Source: Mesorhizobium sp. B2-1-8
GTDB taxonomy: Bacteria; Pseudomonadota; Alphaproteobacteria; Rhizobiales; Rhizobiaceae
Direction of reading: 5' to 3'
Length of the DNA: 64,000 nt
Assembly: GCF_006442545.2 (NCBI RefSeq)
Contig: NZ_CP083952.1
Span: 2,349,501 to 2,413,500 of the forward strand
The position numbers were made by a program, and so were the translations under genes. The notes under the pieces were generated by a model. It saw only the letters and a program-made list of their open reading frames with translations, was not told where the DNA came from and made no database searches. Positions 31,122 through 41,519 of the stretch are shown here, one piece after another; position 1 is the stretch's first letter, and each line of letters starts with the position of its first letter.

Positions 31122-33176
31122 TCAGGCGGCCTTGCCGTTGGCGTTCATCGCCTCGTCGGCGAGACGGCCAGTCAGCTCGGCCATATGGTCGAAAGCGGCG
31201 CGATAGCTGGCAACGCCTGACGTGGCCGACCGCAGCTCGATGATCAGATCACCGATCTCGGCCTGCGGCATGGTCGCCTCGACGACATCCCATCCAGGCC
31301 AGCCGGGCCGCGCGTCATAGCCCAGGATCTGGCCGCGCCGCTGCGGGATCAGCGCGATGATCTTCGACGTCGTGTCCGACGGAGTGACGATCTCGACCTT
31401 CATCACCGGCTCCAGAAGCACCGGCGAGCAGGCGGCCATGCCTTCCTTCATGGCGAGCTTGGCCGCCATCTGGAAGGCCATGTCGGAGGAATCGACCGCA
31501 TGGTAGGAGCCGTCCGACAGGTTGACCGCGACGTCGACAACGGGGAAGCCGAGCGGGCCTGACTTGAGGTAATCGCGTATGCCTGTCTCGACCGACTGGA
31601 TGTAGGTCTTGGGCACGACGCCACCGGTGATGGTGTCGGTGAACTGGAAGCCGGAGCCGCGCGGCAGCGGCTTGATCTCGATCACCACATCGCCGAACTG
31701 GCCGTGGCCGCCCGACTGTTTCTTGTGACGGCCACGCTGCTGCACCGGTTTGCGGATCGTCTCGCGATAGGGCACCGCCGGTGCATGACCTTCGACCGGG
31801 ATCTGGTTCTTGCCCTCAAGCCGCTCGCGCACGACGCGCAGATGCATCTCGCCATGACCCGACAGTACCGTCTCGGCCGAGTCCTGGTTGTGGCGCAGGC
31901 TAAGCGAAGGGTCTTCCTCGGCCAGGCGCTGGATGGCGGCCGACATCTTGACCTCGTCCTTGCGCTCCTTGGGGCGTAGCGCGAAGGCGAAGACCGGCTG
32001 CGGCGGCTCGACATCGAAGAGCTGTTTGGTCCCGCCCTTGGCCGAAGTCAGCGTCTGGCCGGTCTTGACCGCGTCCAGCTTGCCGAGCGCCACGGTGTCG
32101 CCGATCCTGGCGCCGGTCAGCTTGACCTGGTCCTTGCCCAGCATCCTGTAGATGCCGGAAACCTTGGCGGTGTCGCCGCCGGGCAGCCACAGCTCCGACC
32201 CGTCGGCGACCTGGCCCGACAGGATGCGCGACACCGACAGCTTGCCGCCATGCGGCGTGTGGATGGTCTTCATCACCTGGACCACCGTCGCGTTGCCGTC
32301 CGGGGGGCCGCCGAGCCGCTTGCGGGTGGCCTCGATGTCGGGCGCGTCGTGGCGGATCGTCTTCAAGAGGCGCAGCACGCCATTGCCTTTCTCGGCGGTG
32401 CCGATCAGCACCGGCGTCACAGCGCCGTCGCGCAGATCGGCGGCGAGATCGTCGAAGATCGCGTCCTTGGGCGGTTCGATCTCCTCGAGCAACTGCTCCA
32501 TCAGTTGGTCGTCATGATCGGCCAGCGTCTCCAGCATGGAGAAGCGCGCCTCCAGTTCGCGCGCCTTGTCGTCGCCCGGTATCTCGGCCACCTCGCTCTC
32601 GGCATATTCGCGGTAGATGTAGGCGCGCTCCAGCGCCAGATCGATCGAGCCGATGACGACGCCGTCCTTGCGCAGCGGGATCTGACGCAGAAGCAGCGGC
32701 GCCGCGCTTGTCGGCTGCAGCATCTTCAGCGTGTCGCGCACGCCAGTGATCGCCTTGTCGACCTTGTTGAGAAACAGGATACGCGGCACGCCGAGATCGT
32801 CGAGCTTGCGCATGATGAGCTGGAGGGCAGGGATCTTCTTTTCGTCCGCCTCGGCCACGACCACAGCGACATCGCAGGCGGCCAGCACCGGTTCGGCCTC
32901 GAAGGAGAATTCGATCGACCCGGGGCAGTCGATGAAGGTGAACTGCTCGCCCATGAATTCGGTGGTGGCGATCGACGCCTCGACACTCATGGCGTGGGCG
33001 CGGGCCTCGGGCGAATGATCTGAAACGGTATTGCCGGAGGAAACCGGGTTCTGGCGGGGGATGGCGCCCGTACGGGCCAAAATGGCTTCGAGAAGTGTCG
33101 TCTTACCGCTTGCGAAGGGACCGACTATGGCAATGCATTTCGGTCCCGTGCGTCGTCCTCCGGCGCGATTACCCAT
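31122..33176 (-). CDS. EF-G-like translational GTPase with altered G-domain
   Basis: A 684-residue protein with EF-G domain order (G domain about 12-275, domain II, III, IV, V). P-loop GPFASGKTT (19-27), DCPGS (83-87), NKVD. Canonical EF-G has DTPGH with the catalytic His and an RGITI switch I; here the His position is Ser87 and switch I reads HAMSVEAS. It is therefore the divergent second EF-G type of many bacteria and not the essential FusA. Role unknown; ribosome-bound stress or recycling functions are guesses. GGAGG lies 7 bases before the ATG at 33176. Single gene. Confidence 0.85.
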   Translation of the reverse strand: MGNRAGGRRTGPKCIAIVGPFASGKTTLLEAILARTGAIPRQNPVSSGNTVSDHSPEARAHAMSVEASIATTEFMGEQFTFIDCPGSIEFSFEAEPVLAACDVAVVVAEADEKKIPALQLIMRKLDDLGVPRILFLNKVDKAITGVRDTLKMLQPTSAAPLLLRQIPLRKDGVVIGSIDLALERAYIYREYAESEVAEIPGDDKARELEARFSMLETLADHDDQLMEQLLEEIEPPKDAIFDDLAADLRDGAVTPVLIGTAEKGNGVLRLLKTIRHDAPDIEATRKRLGGPPDGNATVVQVMKTIHTPHGGKLSVSRILSGQVADGSELWLPGGDTAKVSGIYRMLGKDQVKLTGARIGDTVALGKLDAVKTGQTLTSAKGGTKQLFDVEPPQPVFAFALRPKERKDEVKMSAAIQRLAEEDPSLSLRHNQDSAETVLSGHGEMHLRVVRERLEGKNQIPVEGHAPAVPYRETIRKPVQQRGRHKKQSGGHGQFGDVVIEIKPLPRGSGFQFTDTITGGVVPKTYIQSVETGIRDYLKSGPLGFPVVDVAVNLSDGSYHAVDSSDMAFQMAAKLAMKEGMAACSPVLLEPVMKVEIVTPSDTTSKIIALIPQRRGQILGYDARPGWPGWDVVEATMPQAEIGDLIIELRSATSGVASYRAAFDHMAELTGRLADEAMNANGKAA

Positions 33177-33367
33177 GACTGACCTCCACTCAGGCGTTTT
33201 TCCTGGGGACCGACTGGCATTCATGGTTCAGGCCAAGGTCAATCGGTCCTGAGCGGCGGCCGGCCTGTTCGACCGTCGCGGGCGGGTCTGTTTCGACCTG
33301 CCCCGATTATCGTCCCACTTGTTTGCCTGGAGGGCAAGAAAAATAGGAAGCCGCGCGGCTGGCCGGC

Positions 33368-34912
33368 TCAGGCGCTGAGCACGAGCGGTTCGACCGAGCG
33401 GCCGGCAAGCAGTGCGAGCTTGTCGCGCGGCGCCGGCCTGCCGAAGAAATAGCCCTGGAAACGGTTGCAGCCGGCCGCCTTGGCGAGAGCGAATTCCTCC
33501 GCCGTCTCCACGCCCTCCGCCACGATGGTGACGTGCTGGATGCGCGCGATCTGCGCCAGCGCCGAGACGAAGATCTGTGCCACCTGGTCATGGGCGAGGG
33601 CGCGGATGTAGGAGCGATCGATCTTGATGATGTCGATGGGCAAGGTCTTGAGATAGTTGAAGCCGCAATGGCCGGTGCCGAAATCATCGAGGGCGATGTG
33701 AAAGCCGAGGCCGCGCAACGCTTCGAGACGCCGCAGAATCTCGGGCGTGGCGGCGGTCGCCACGGTCTCGGTGATCTCGATGATGAACTGTGACGCCGAC
33801 CGGCCGGCTTCCCTAAGCACGCGGTCGCACATGGTGACGATCTCGTCGCGCTTGAGTTGCTCGCCGGAGACGTTGATCGAGATACGGTGGCCCGGGAAAT
33901 GACCGATATCGGCACAGGCCCGCTTGAACGCCCATTCGCCGAGCATGTCGATCAGCGTCGAGCGTTCGGCGATCGCAATGAACTCGGACGGTGCGATCAG
34001 TCCGCGAACCGGATGGCGCCAGCGGATCAGCCCCTCGAGCGCGTGGCGGGAACCATCCGGGCTGACGATCGGCTGATAATGCAATTCGAGTTCGCCCAGA
34101 TAGACCGCGGCGCGCAATTCCCGTTCGACCAGACGACGGTAGCGCTTGTCGGACAGCATCTCCTCGTCGAAGACGGTGACGCGGCCTCGGCCCGCCGCCT
34201 TGCTTTCATAAAGCGCCAGATCGGCAACCAGCATCAGTTCCGTCGTGTTCGAGGCATGGGCCGGCGCCAGTGCCACGCCGACCGAGATGGAGAGCGGAAT
34301 GGTCTTGCCTTCATGCGATTTGCCGGCGCGCATGGCATCCAGCAGTTGCCTGACATCCTTGTTGATGGCGGCCAGGTCGCCATGCGGAATGATGATACCG
34401 AATTCGTCGCCGCCGAGGCGTCCGACCATGGCGCCGGCAAAGATGCGTTCCGAGGTCTTGACCAGATGCGTCAGCGTGAGGTCGCCGAATTGGTGTCCGA
34501 ACGTGTCGTTCAACTGCTTGAAATGGTCGAGGTCGATCAAGAGCAAGGCCGCCTCGCGCCTGTCGCGCATGGTGCCCAGGCTTTCGTGCAGCGCCTCGAG
34601 GAAATAGCGTCTCGTCATCGCGCCGGTCATCGCATCCCTGGTGAGGAAATGATGTTTCTCGGCCTCGGCGGCGGCGGCCGACTGGAGGCGATGGACGACG
34701 CTGCTGCGCATGTACATCAATGCCAGCAAGGCGAGGCTCGTGGCCAGGATCAAGATGGCGAAGGCACTGCCGGCGGACAGGTTTCGCGAGACGTCGAAAG
34801 CCCCAAGCACTGCTGCGCCGATGCTGATCACAAGCAGTGACTGGATACCGCGATAGATCCGGCCGCTGTGGTCCTTGATCGTCGCCAGTATGCTCATCCG
34901 CCAGCCCCGCAA
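33368..34912 (-). CDS. Membrane GGDEF-EAL cyclic-di-GMP enzyme
   Basis: A 514-residue protein: two transmembrane helices (about 24-40 and 49-68), a GGDEF domain (about 85-250) with intact GGDEF at 167-171 and no RxxD inhibitory site five residues before it, and an EAL domain (about 265-505) with EGL (292-294), NVSGEQL, ITETVA, DDFGTGHCGF and EGVET conserved. Both cyclase and phosphodiesterase activity are therefore possible. There is no periplasmic sensor domain. Start 34912, or the in-frame ATG at 34897. Two EAL-only proteins lie 2-4 kb away. Confidence 0.93.
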   Translation of the reverse strand: MRGWRMSILATIKDHSGRIYRGIQSLLVISIGAAVLGAFDVSRNLSAGSAFAILILATSLALLALMYMRSSVVHRLQSAAAAEAEKHHFLTRDAMTGAMTRRYFLEALHESLGTMRDRREAALLLIDLDHFKQLNDTFGHQFGDLTLTHLVKTSERIFAGAMVGRLGGDEFGIIIPHGDLAAINKDVRQLLDAMRAGKSHEGKTIPLSISVGVALAPAHASNTTELMLVADLALYESKAAGRGRVTVFDEEMLSDKRYRRLVERELRAAVYLGELELHYQPIVSPDGSRHALEGLIRWRHPVRGLIAPSEFIAIAERSTLIDMLGEWAFKRACADIGHFPGHRISINVSGEQLKRDEIVTMCDRVLREAGRSASQFIIEITETVATAATPEILRRLEALRGLGFHIALDDFGTGHCGFNYLKTLPIDIIKIDRSYIRALAHDQVAQIFVSALAQIARIQHVTIVAEGVETAEEFALAKAAGCNRFQGYFFGRPAPRDKLALLAGRSVEPLVLSA

Positions 34913-35134
34913 TGCAGGCTCACGGCTAGTGGGCAGCCGTTAAGAAGACATTGAATTCGCCGGCATTTCGAGCTGCGTCCCGAGCGCGCGAGGTTCATGG
35001 TTAAGAGAAAGATCAGGCCTTCGTCAAAGCGAGATGACAAGGGCCGGTTGCGTCCAGGTCAATCCGGGCCGAGAATGCAGTTCATTCAAACGGGCCGGCG
35101 TCTCGCCGGCTGCTGGCGGTTCCAGGGACAGACG

Positions 35135-35530
35135 ATGAAGATCATTGCTTGCGGCAGCGTGCCGACCATCATAGCGCCGGACAAATACTTCACCGGTCGG
35201 GTTCTGCAGACGCCGATCATCGAGACGGAGGCGCCGGCCCGGCTCAGGGCCACGCTGGTCAGCTTCGAGCCGGGCGCGCGCACCCATTGGCACACGCATC
35301 CGCTCGGCCAGACGCTCTATGTCACCTCCGGCGCCGGACTGGCCCAGACATGGGGCGGCCCGGTCCAGGAGATCAGGGCCGGCGACACCATTTCGTTCGC
35401 ACCCGGCGAGAAGCACTGGCACGGTGCCGGATCGAAAACGGCGATGACGCATATCGCCATGCAGGAGGCGCTCGACGGCATCCATGCCGAGTGGCTCGAA
35501 GCGGTGACGCCGGCGCAATATGGCGGCTGA
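35135..35530 (+). CDS. Small cupin-domain protein
   Basis: A 131-residue single cupin barrel with metal ligands H51, H53, H55 (ARTHWHTHPLGQTLYVTSG) and a fourth in GEKHWHGAG. It resembles the (R)-mandelonitrile lyase-like/quercetin-type small cupins often annotated as carboxymuconolactone-associated. Substrate unknown. AGGGA before the ATG at 35135. It is followed by a bidirectional terminator shared with convergent aatA. Confidence 0.88.
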   Translation: MKIIACGSVPTIIAPDKYFTGRVLQTPIIETEAPARLRATLVSFEPGARTHWHTHPLGQTLYVTSGAGLAQTWGGPVQEIRAGDTISFAPGEKHWHGAGSKTAMTHIAMQEALDGIHAEWLEAVTPAQYGG

Positions 35531-35550
35531 ATGCCGAGCCTGGATTGACA

Positions 35551-35590
35551 AAACCCGGCGGTAACGCCTGACAGCGGTGACGCCGGGTTT
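35551..35590. terminator. Bidirectional terminator between cupin and aatA genes
   Basis: Perfect 10-base arms AAACCCGGCG (35551-35560) and CGCCGGGTTT (35581-35590) between convergent genes, with A/T ends on both sides. The loop is 20 bases. Confidence 0.7.
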
Positions 35591-35608
35591 CGTTTCGGAC
35601 TTGGCTGA

Positions 35609-36883
<1,275 letters not shown>

Positions 36884-36979
36884 TCAGTGCAAGCCTTGTC
36901 GGCTGGGCCAGGTGGGACAGCGTGGTCAATGAGGCGTGATCGACAAAAGAAAGTTCGTTAACGGGCGGTAGAGGCTTGC

Positions 36980-37918
36980 GTGGCAGGATCGAAATCCAAT
37001 TCCGCCCAGTCGCGGAGCGAGGAACCCTTGTCACGCAGCATCGGACTTGCCCATATCATCCGTCATGATGACGGCACCTCGAGCGGTGTCTGGGGCATTT
37101 ATACGCTGCAAAGTGCCTTCCAGCCGATCTTTGCCTTCAACGAGGGCAAGCTGTCGGTCACCGCCTTCGAAGGGCTGATCCGCCCGTTTCGCGACGGCGA
37201 GCCGCAATCGCCGATGACCTTCTTCTCGACATGTCCGGCGGCCGACCGCCTGCACGTCGAAGCGCTGACCAGGACACTGCATCTGCTCAATGCCGGCGCC
37301 TGCCTGCCGCGGGAGGCATCGGTCTTCGTCAATTTCGATCCCTCGGTCTTCACCGAGCGATCGATCGTCGACAACGCCTTGCGTGACATGCGGCTCGTGC
37401 TGCACGAGGCCGGTATCGATCCGGGCCGCGTCGTGTGCGAGGTGACGGAACAGAGATCGGCATCGCAGGAAACCCTGCACGGCTTCGTCGCCGCGCTCAG
37501 AGCCAACGGCTTCCGGATCGCCGTCGACGACTATGGCGCCGACGATTCCGACATCACCCGCGTCAAGGAGCTGAGCCCAGACATCGTCAAGTTCGATGCG
37601 CACTGGATCACCCAATTGATGGAATCGGGTGCTGGTTTCGCGCTGCTGACATCCATGGTCAGGAGCTTCGAGGACCAGGGCGTCCGCACCGTGTTCGAGG
37701 GTATCGAGGAAGGCTGGCAATTGGAGCTGGCCGAGAGATCGGGCGCCTCGATGGTCCAGGGGTACGTGCTGGCCCGTCCCGAACTGGCGCCGACAAGTTT
37801 CCGTGTTTTCGCAAAGGGCAGTCCGGAACCTGCCCCCGCCGCAAGCCATGCTGCCGCCGCCGTTGCGCCGCGCACGGGGCGACCTGCAAAGGCGTTTGGG
37901 CGCAGGATCGCGCCATGA
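36980..37918 (+). CDS. EAL-domain protein 1 (cyclic-di-GMP phosphodiesterase-like)
   Basis: A 312-residue soluble protein that is essentially an EAL domain (about 45-285). EGL at 64-66, NFDPS, the EVTEQ metal-site Glu, DDYGAD, PDIVKFDAHW with the catalytic Lys, FEGIEE and VQGYVLARP are present, so hydrolytic residues are mostly kept, but with unusual variants (DDYGAD for DDFGTG). Alanine/proline-rich tail. GTG start at 36980. Its TGA overlaps the ATG of the next EAL gene (ATGA), so the two proteins are probably made in equal amounts and may pair. Confidence 0.9.
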   Translation: MAGSKSNSAQSRSEEPLSRSIGLAHIIRHDDGTSSGVWGIYTLQSAFQPIFAFNEGKLSVTAFEGLIRPFRDGEPQSPMTFFSTCPAADRLHVEALTRTLHLLNAGACLPREASVFVNFDPSVFTERSIVDNALRDMRLVLHEAGIDPGRVVCEVTEQRSASQETLHGFVAALRANGFRIAVDDYGADDSDITRVKELSPDIVKFDAHWITQLMESGAGFALLTSMVRSFEDQGVRTVFEGIEEGWQLELAERSGASMVQGYVLARPELAPTSFRVFAKGSPEPAPAASHAAAAVAPRTGRPAKAFGRRIAP

Positions 37919-38769
37919 GTGTCGAGCGGCGACGCACCATTGACGATGCGATCTTCGTCGACGAGATCGGCATCGAATACGGCGTCCACGGCGACTTCCG
38001 CCTGCGCAGCGCCTACCAGCCGATCTACGCCCCGCGCGGCAGCAGCTTGTACCCGGTTGCCGTCGAAGGCCTGATCGAGCCGCACCGTGCCGGCCGGACG
38101 GGGTCGCCGCGGATGTTCTTCGACGGCGTCGCGGCTTCGGACCGCCTGTTCGTCGAAACCATGTGCCGGGTGCTGCATCTCAGGAATTTCCACAATATCG
38201 GGGTCGACGGGCTCGACCTGTTCTTCAACTACAATCCGCTGGTCAACAACCATGCTGGACGGGCGCTGGCCGAGATACGGCTGATGAGCCGGCATCTCGA
38301 CGAGCTCGGCCTGGCGCCCGCCATGCTGGTCTGTGAAATCACCGAACAGGCGGCGGACGATGCGCTGCTGGCAAGGTTGGTGCGTGAAATGCGGCGCGAC
38401 GGCATCCGCATCGCCATCGACGATTTCGGGACCGGCCATTCGACCGTGGAGCGGGTGGGTCTGCTCCAGCCCGACATCGTCAAGATCGATGGCGGCTGGT
38501 TCGCGGAATTCTGCCGCCACGCCGCCGCGGAACGCTTCTTCCGCCCACTGGTGTCCAGCCTGCACGATCGCGGCGCCAAGGTGCTGGTCGAGGGGATCGA
38601 GCAGCCCACTCATCTGCGTGTCGCGCTCGAAGGCGGGGTCGATTTGCTGCAGGGTTTTCTTCTCGGGCGTCCGGCGCTTGCCGGCACCATCTTCAATGAA
38701 GAGCCGCTTGCGGTCGATGCGCTGCTGGGCTTCGACAACAAGGTCGTGCCGTTGCATAAGCGGCGTTGA
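37915..38769 (+). CDS. EAL-domain protein 2
   Basis: A 284-residue EAL-domain protein, paralogue of the preceding one: EGL 51-53, FNYNPL, EITEQ, DDFGTGHSTV, PDIVKIDGGWF, EGIEQ and LLQGFLLGRP. All known catalytic positions are present, more canonical than in protein 1. No sensor or membrane segment. The start codon overlaps the stop of EAL protein 1 by four bases. Confidence 0.9.
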   Translation: MSVERRRTIDDAIFVDEIGIEYGVHGDFRLRSAYQPIYAPRGSSLYPVAVEGLIEPHRAGRTGSPRMFFDGVAASDRLFVETMCRVLHLRNFHNIGVDGLDLFFNYNPLVNNHAGRALAEIRLMSRHLDELGLAPAMLVCEITEQAADDALLARLVREMRRDGIRIAIDDFGTGHSTVERVGLLQPDIVKIDGGWFAEFCRHAAAERFFRPLVSSLHDRGAKVLVEGIEQPTHLRVALEGGVDLLQGFLLGRPALAGTIFNEEPLAVDALLGFDNKVVPLHKRR

Positions 38770-38852
38770 TGGTCGCGCCAAAAGAAATCACTGGTTGAGG
38801 ATGGCGCCGCTGCGATAATCCGCCCGCAGAAGCAGCGCTCCGGGGAACCACA

Positions 38853-39458
38853 ATGATACTTTACAGCATGATCGACAGCGGCAATTGCTACAAGCCGCGG
38901 CTGCTGATGGCCAAGCTCGGCCTCGCCTTCACCACTGTCGAGGTGAGTTCGCACACCGGCGATACGCGCAAGGCCGATTTCGTCGCCAAGAACCCGAACG
39001 CCATGGTGCCGCTGCTGGAACTGGACGACGGCCGGCGGCTGGCCGAATCCAACGCCATCCTGCTCTATCTCGCCGAAGGCACGCGCCTGCTGCCGGCGGA
39101 CAGATACGAGCGCGGGCTCGCCTATCAATGGCTGTTCTTCGAGCAGTACAGCCACGAGCCCTATATCGCCGTGCGCAAGGCGCTGCTGACCTTTCCCGAA
39201 CGCGCCGCCGATGCCACGCCGGAACGGTTGGCGGCGACGCTGGAGCGCGGCAACAAGGCGCTTGGCGTCATGAACAAATATCTGGAAAACAACGACTTCT
39301 TCGCCGGCGCGTTCAGCATCGCCGACATCGCGCTATATGCCTACACGCACACGGCGGAGCAGGGCGGCTTCCAACTCGACGCCTATCCCGCGGTGGTCGC
39401 CTGGCTCGGCCGCGTGGAGGCGGACCCGGGGCATGTGCCGATCGAGTGGGTGGGGTAG
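38853..39458 (+). CDS. Glutathione S-transferase family protein
   Basis: A 201-residue GST: thioredoxin-fold N-terminus (MILYSMIDSGNCYKPRLLMA, with NAMVPLLELDDGRRLAESNAILLYLAEGT giving the cis-Pro and glutathione-binding SNAI) and helical C-terminus (about 85-200, FAGAFSIADIALYAYTHTAE). Ser/Cys at residues 9-12 could supply the thiol-activating residue. Substrate unknown. GGGGAACC precedes the ATG. Confidence 0.92.
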   Translation: MILYSMIDSGNCYKPRLLMAKLGLAFTTVEVSSHTGDTRKADFVAKNPNAMVPLLELDDGRRLAESNAILLYLAEGTRLLPADRYERGLAYQWLFFEQYSHEPYIAVRKALLTFPERAADATPERLAATLERGNKALGVMNKYLENNDFFAGAFSIADIALYAYTHTAEQGGFQLDAYPAVVAWLGRVEADPGHVPIEWVG

Positions 39459-39465
39459 GCGGGCG

Positions 39466-39649
39466 ACACAGCGTCCTTCTCCCCGTTTCACGGGGAGAAG
39501 ATGGCGGCAGCCAGATGAGGGGCGGCGCCAGCCTCGGTTGTTATCGTGTTAGCTTTGCGATGGATAATCTCGGGGGGCGCCTCGCGCTGCCGCTCATCGC
39601 CCTGCCGGGCACTTCTCCACGTATAGTGACGGGGAGAAGGACGCTGTGT
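39466..39649. repeat. Intergenic inverted-repeat element, family B (double unit)
   Basis: A 184-base element with perfect 21-base arms (39466-39486 and 39629-39649, core CAGCGTCCTTCTCCCCGT). Internal ggcggcagccagatgaggggc and gccgctcatcgccctgccggg are the two half-units seen in other family B copies. It begins 7 bases after the GST stop; with the csp terminator it accounts for most of the 422-base gap 39459-39880. Confidence 0.88.
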
Positions 39650-39687
39650 GGCCGATTTCGCCAATCGTCAGCGTCAAAATCCAGACA

Positions 39688-39715
39688 AATAAAAAGGCGG
39701 GATAAATCCCGCCTT
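39688..39715 (-). terminator. Rho-independent terminator for the cold-shock gene
   Basis: On the minus strand a perfect 10-base stem AAGGCGGGAT with loop TT, ending in a T-run (plus-strand AAAAA at 39691-39695). It lies about 165 bases beyond the cspA stop; no other minus-strand gene ends here. Confidence 0.75.
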
Positions 39716-39880
39716 CCCATTTCGGTAGCCTGATCGGGAGCGTCCGGTCCGGGCTGGCAGCTATCTGCTGTTCCAGCTTGTCGGGTCTTTCCACTCCGGC
39801 GCGCTTCTCGCGCGACCGTCAGTACATCCGTGACTTGCCGCGCGCCCCGAACTCTCGTCCGGCGCGCGCCATTTTCAAAA

Positions 39881-40093
39881 TCAGGCTGCCTTGCTCAGAG
39901 AACCAGCGGACGACTTGCCAGTGCGGCGGTCCTGCTCGATCTCGAAGTTGATCTTCTGGCCTTCGACCAGGGTCGACAGTCCAGCGCGCTCGACAGCCGA
40001 GATGTGGACGAAAACGTCCGCGCCGCCGCTGTCAGGCTGGATGAAGCCGAAGCCCTTGGTGGCGTTGAACCACTTGACCGTTCCAGTTGCCAT
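39881..40093 (-). CDS. cspA: Cold shock protein, CspA family
   Basis: A 70-residue OB-fold nucleic-acid chaperone with RNP1 KGFGFI (13-18) and RNP2 VFVHI (27-31); start [10 protein letters not shown] is typical. It has its own promoter with a leader of about 130 bases and a distant terminator, the usual arrangement for cold-shock genes regulated through leader RNA structure. Confidence 0.97.
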   Translation of the reverse strand: MATGTVKWFNATKGFGFIQPDSGGADVFVHISAVERAGLSTLVEGQKINFEIEQDRRTGKSSAGSLSKAA

Positions 40094-40230
40094 AAAAATA
40101 GTCCTTCACATTTGCTTTGGTATGACCGGACCGAGGTCCAGCCGGTGTGCATCGAGATTTTGGAGATAGACGTCAGCAAACGCGAAGATCGCGAGGCCCG
40201 GATCGATCGGCCGAAATATCAATGGCGCTG

Positions 40231-40259
40231 ATATAGGCTGCTTTCGCACAAAAAACAAG
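40231..40259 (-). promoter_or_regulatory. Promoter of cspA
   Basis: On the minus strand CTTGTT (40259-40254), 17 bases, CTATAT (40236-40231), close to the alphaproteobacterial housekeeping consensus CTTGAC-N17-CTATAT. The predicted start near 40224 gives a leader of about 130 nt before the cspA ATG. Confidence 0.65.
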
Positions 40260-40366
40260 ACTGCGTGAAAAAGCCGTGATCGAAGCCGCCCAACGGCCGC
40301 CCCAATCTGGTGAAACCGTGAGGCGAGATCCGCCGTCCTCGGGCGGCGGATCGAGGGGAGAGGACC

Positions 40367-40693
40367 ATGAAAACCATCCTGCTTGCCGCCTGCCTCACGC
40401 TGGTGGCCGCCCAGGCGCAGGCGATCTCGCGCTACGACCCGACGCGCATGAGTTGCGGCAAGGTCCAGTCGACGATCGCGGGTCAAGGTGCGGTCATCCT
40501 GCGCTATCAGTCGACGCGGGTGCCGGGGCTGCCGCTCTACGACCGCTATGTGCAGAGCCAGCAGTTCTGCACCATGGGCGAGGTGAGGACGCGCGCCTAT
40601 GTGCCGAGCGCCGACACCAGGTCCTGCCCGGTCTATATCTGCAAGCGGCCGGACAATGAGCGTTTCAGGCATAGGTTCATCCGGCGCCATTAG
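40367..40693 (+). CDS. Small secreted hypothetical protein
   Basis: A 108-residue product with a clear signal peptide (1-19, ending AQA) and a mature domain with four cysteines (in MSCGKV, QQFCTM, RSCPV and YICK), probably two periplasmic disulfides. Similar short proteins with ISRYDPTRMSC occur in rhizobia as conserved hypotheticals (recollection). GGGGAGAGG lies just before the ATG. Function unknown. Confidence 0.8.
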   Translation: MKTILLAACLTLVAAQAQAISRYDPTRMSCGKVQSTIAGQGAVILRYQSTRVPGLPLYDRYVQSQQFCTMGEVRTRAYVPSADTRSCPVYICKRPDNERFRHRFIRRH

Positions 40694-40767
40694 GGCGTGC
40701 CGATATTCAGGTGATGCCGGCCCGACCTGAAACTCGACACATCCGGGAACGGTTCCTGGACCTGCTC

Positions 40768-41337
40768 TCAAAAGCCGAAGGACACCTGCGCTGGCGGCGG
40801 CTGGCCGACGCGCACGCCTTCCATGGCCAGCATCTTTTCCTTGGTGACCGAGCCTCCGGGCGCCGAGAAGCCGCCGATCTTGCCGCCGGCGGCAAGGATG
40901 CGGTGGCACGGGATGACCAGCGGCACCGGATTGGCGCCAAGGGCCGCACCGGTTTCGCGCGGCAGGCCGGCATGGCCGGCGCGCTTGGCGAGTTCGCCAT
41001 AGGTGGTGGTTTCGCCATAGCTCAGTTTTCGTGCCGCGTCGTAGATGGCGAGGCGGAAATCGTCGATGCCGTCGAGATCGACGGGAAAGCCGGTGAAATC
41101 GACGTCCTCGCCCGCGGCATAGGCCTTGATCGAGGCGATCAACTCGACCACCCATGACGGCTGGGCCGTGGAGGCGGAAACGCCGGCATGGCGCATCAGC
41201 CGCCGCTCCACCGCTTCGCGGCTGCGTTCGGGCAGGCAGAGCCGGATCAGGCCCTTTTCGCTCCAGGCGATGCCCATGAAGCCGATCACTGTTTCTAACA
41301 CTGCGTGGCCGGCTGTGATCGAAGATGTCGTTTCCAT
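40768..41337 (-). CDS. ogt: Methylated-DNA--protein-cysteine methyltransferase
   Basis: A 189-residue suicide repair protein that removes alkyl groups from O6-guanine. Active-site PCHR motif with C144 (NPVPLVIPCHRI), DNA-binding helix YGELAKRAG and the Arg-finger region before it (LPRETGAALGANP). No Ada-type N-terminal domain. AAGGAG lies 7 bases before the ATG at 41337; the ORF is open to 41427. Confidence 0.94.
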   Translation of the reverse strand: METTSSITAGHAVLETVIGFMGIAWSEKGLIRLCLPERSREAVERRLMRHAGVSASTAQPSWVVELIASIKAYAAGEDVDFTGFPVDLDGIDDFRLAIYDAARKLSYGETTTYGELAKRAGHAGLPRETGAALGANPVPLVIPCHRILAAGGKIGGFSAPGGSVTKEKMLAMEGVRVGQPPPAQVSFGF

Positions 41338-41519
41338 GATGCGCTCCTTTCCGCAAAGCGGCGGAATCCGGGATTCCCGCCGGTACATATCAGGAACAAT
41401 ATGGCATCGCTGCCTGCGTCCCGCCACCCGGAAACCGCCAGATGGCCCCGATTGCTAGCCAGGAATCGCTGGTGTAAGGGAAAACTTAACGACCCGACAA
41501 ACCGGACTCCGAACGCGGC

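Noticed and set aside
30861..31243. Overlapping plus-strand ORFs of about 110-120 codons in the small-RNA region
   Set aside because: They run through the predicted terminator and into the EF-G-like gene, have no ribosome site and no domain; the RNA structure explains the region better.
39594..39794. Minus-strand 66-codon ORF with a hydrophobic stretch after cspA
   Set aside because: It spans the csp terminator stem and repeat DNA and lacks a ribosome site, so it is unlikely to be translated.
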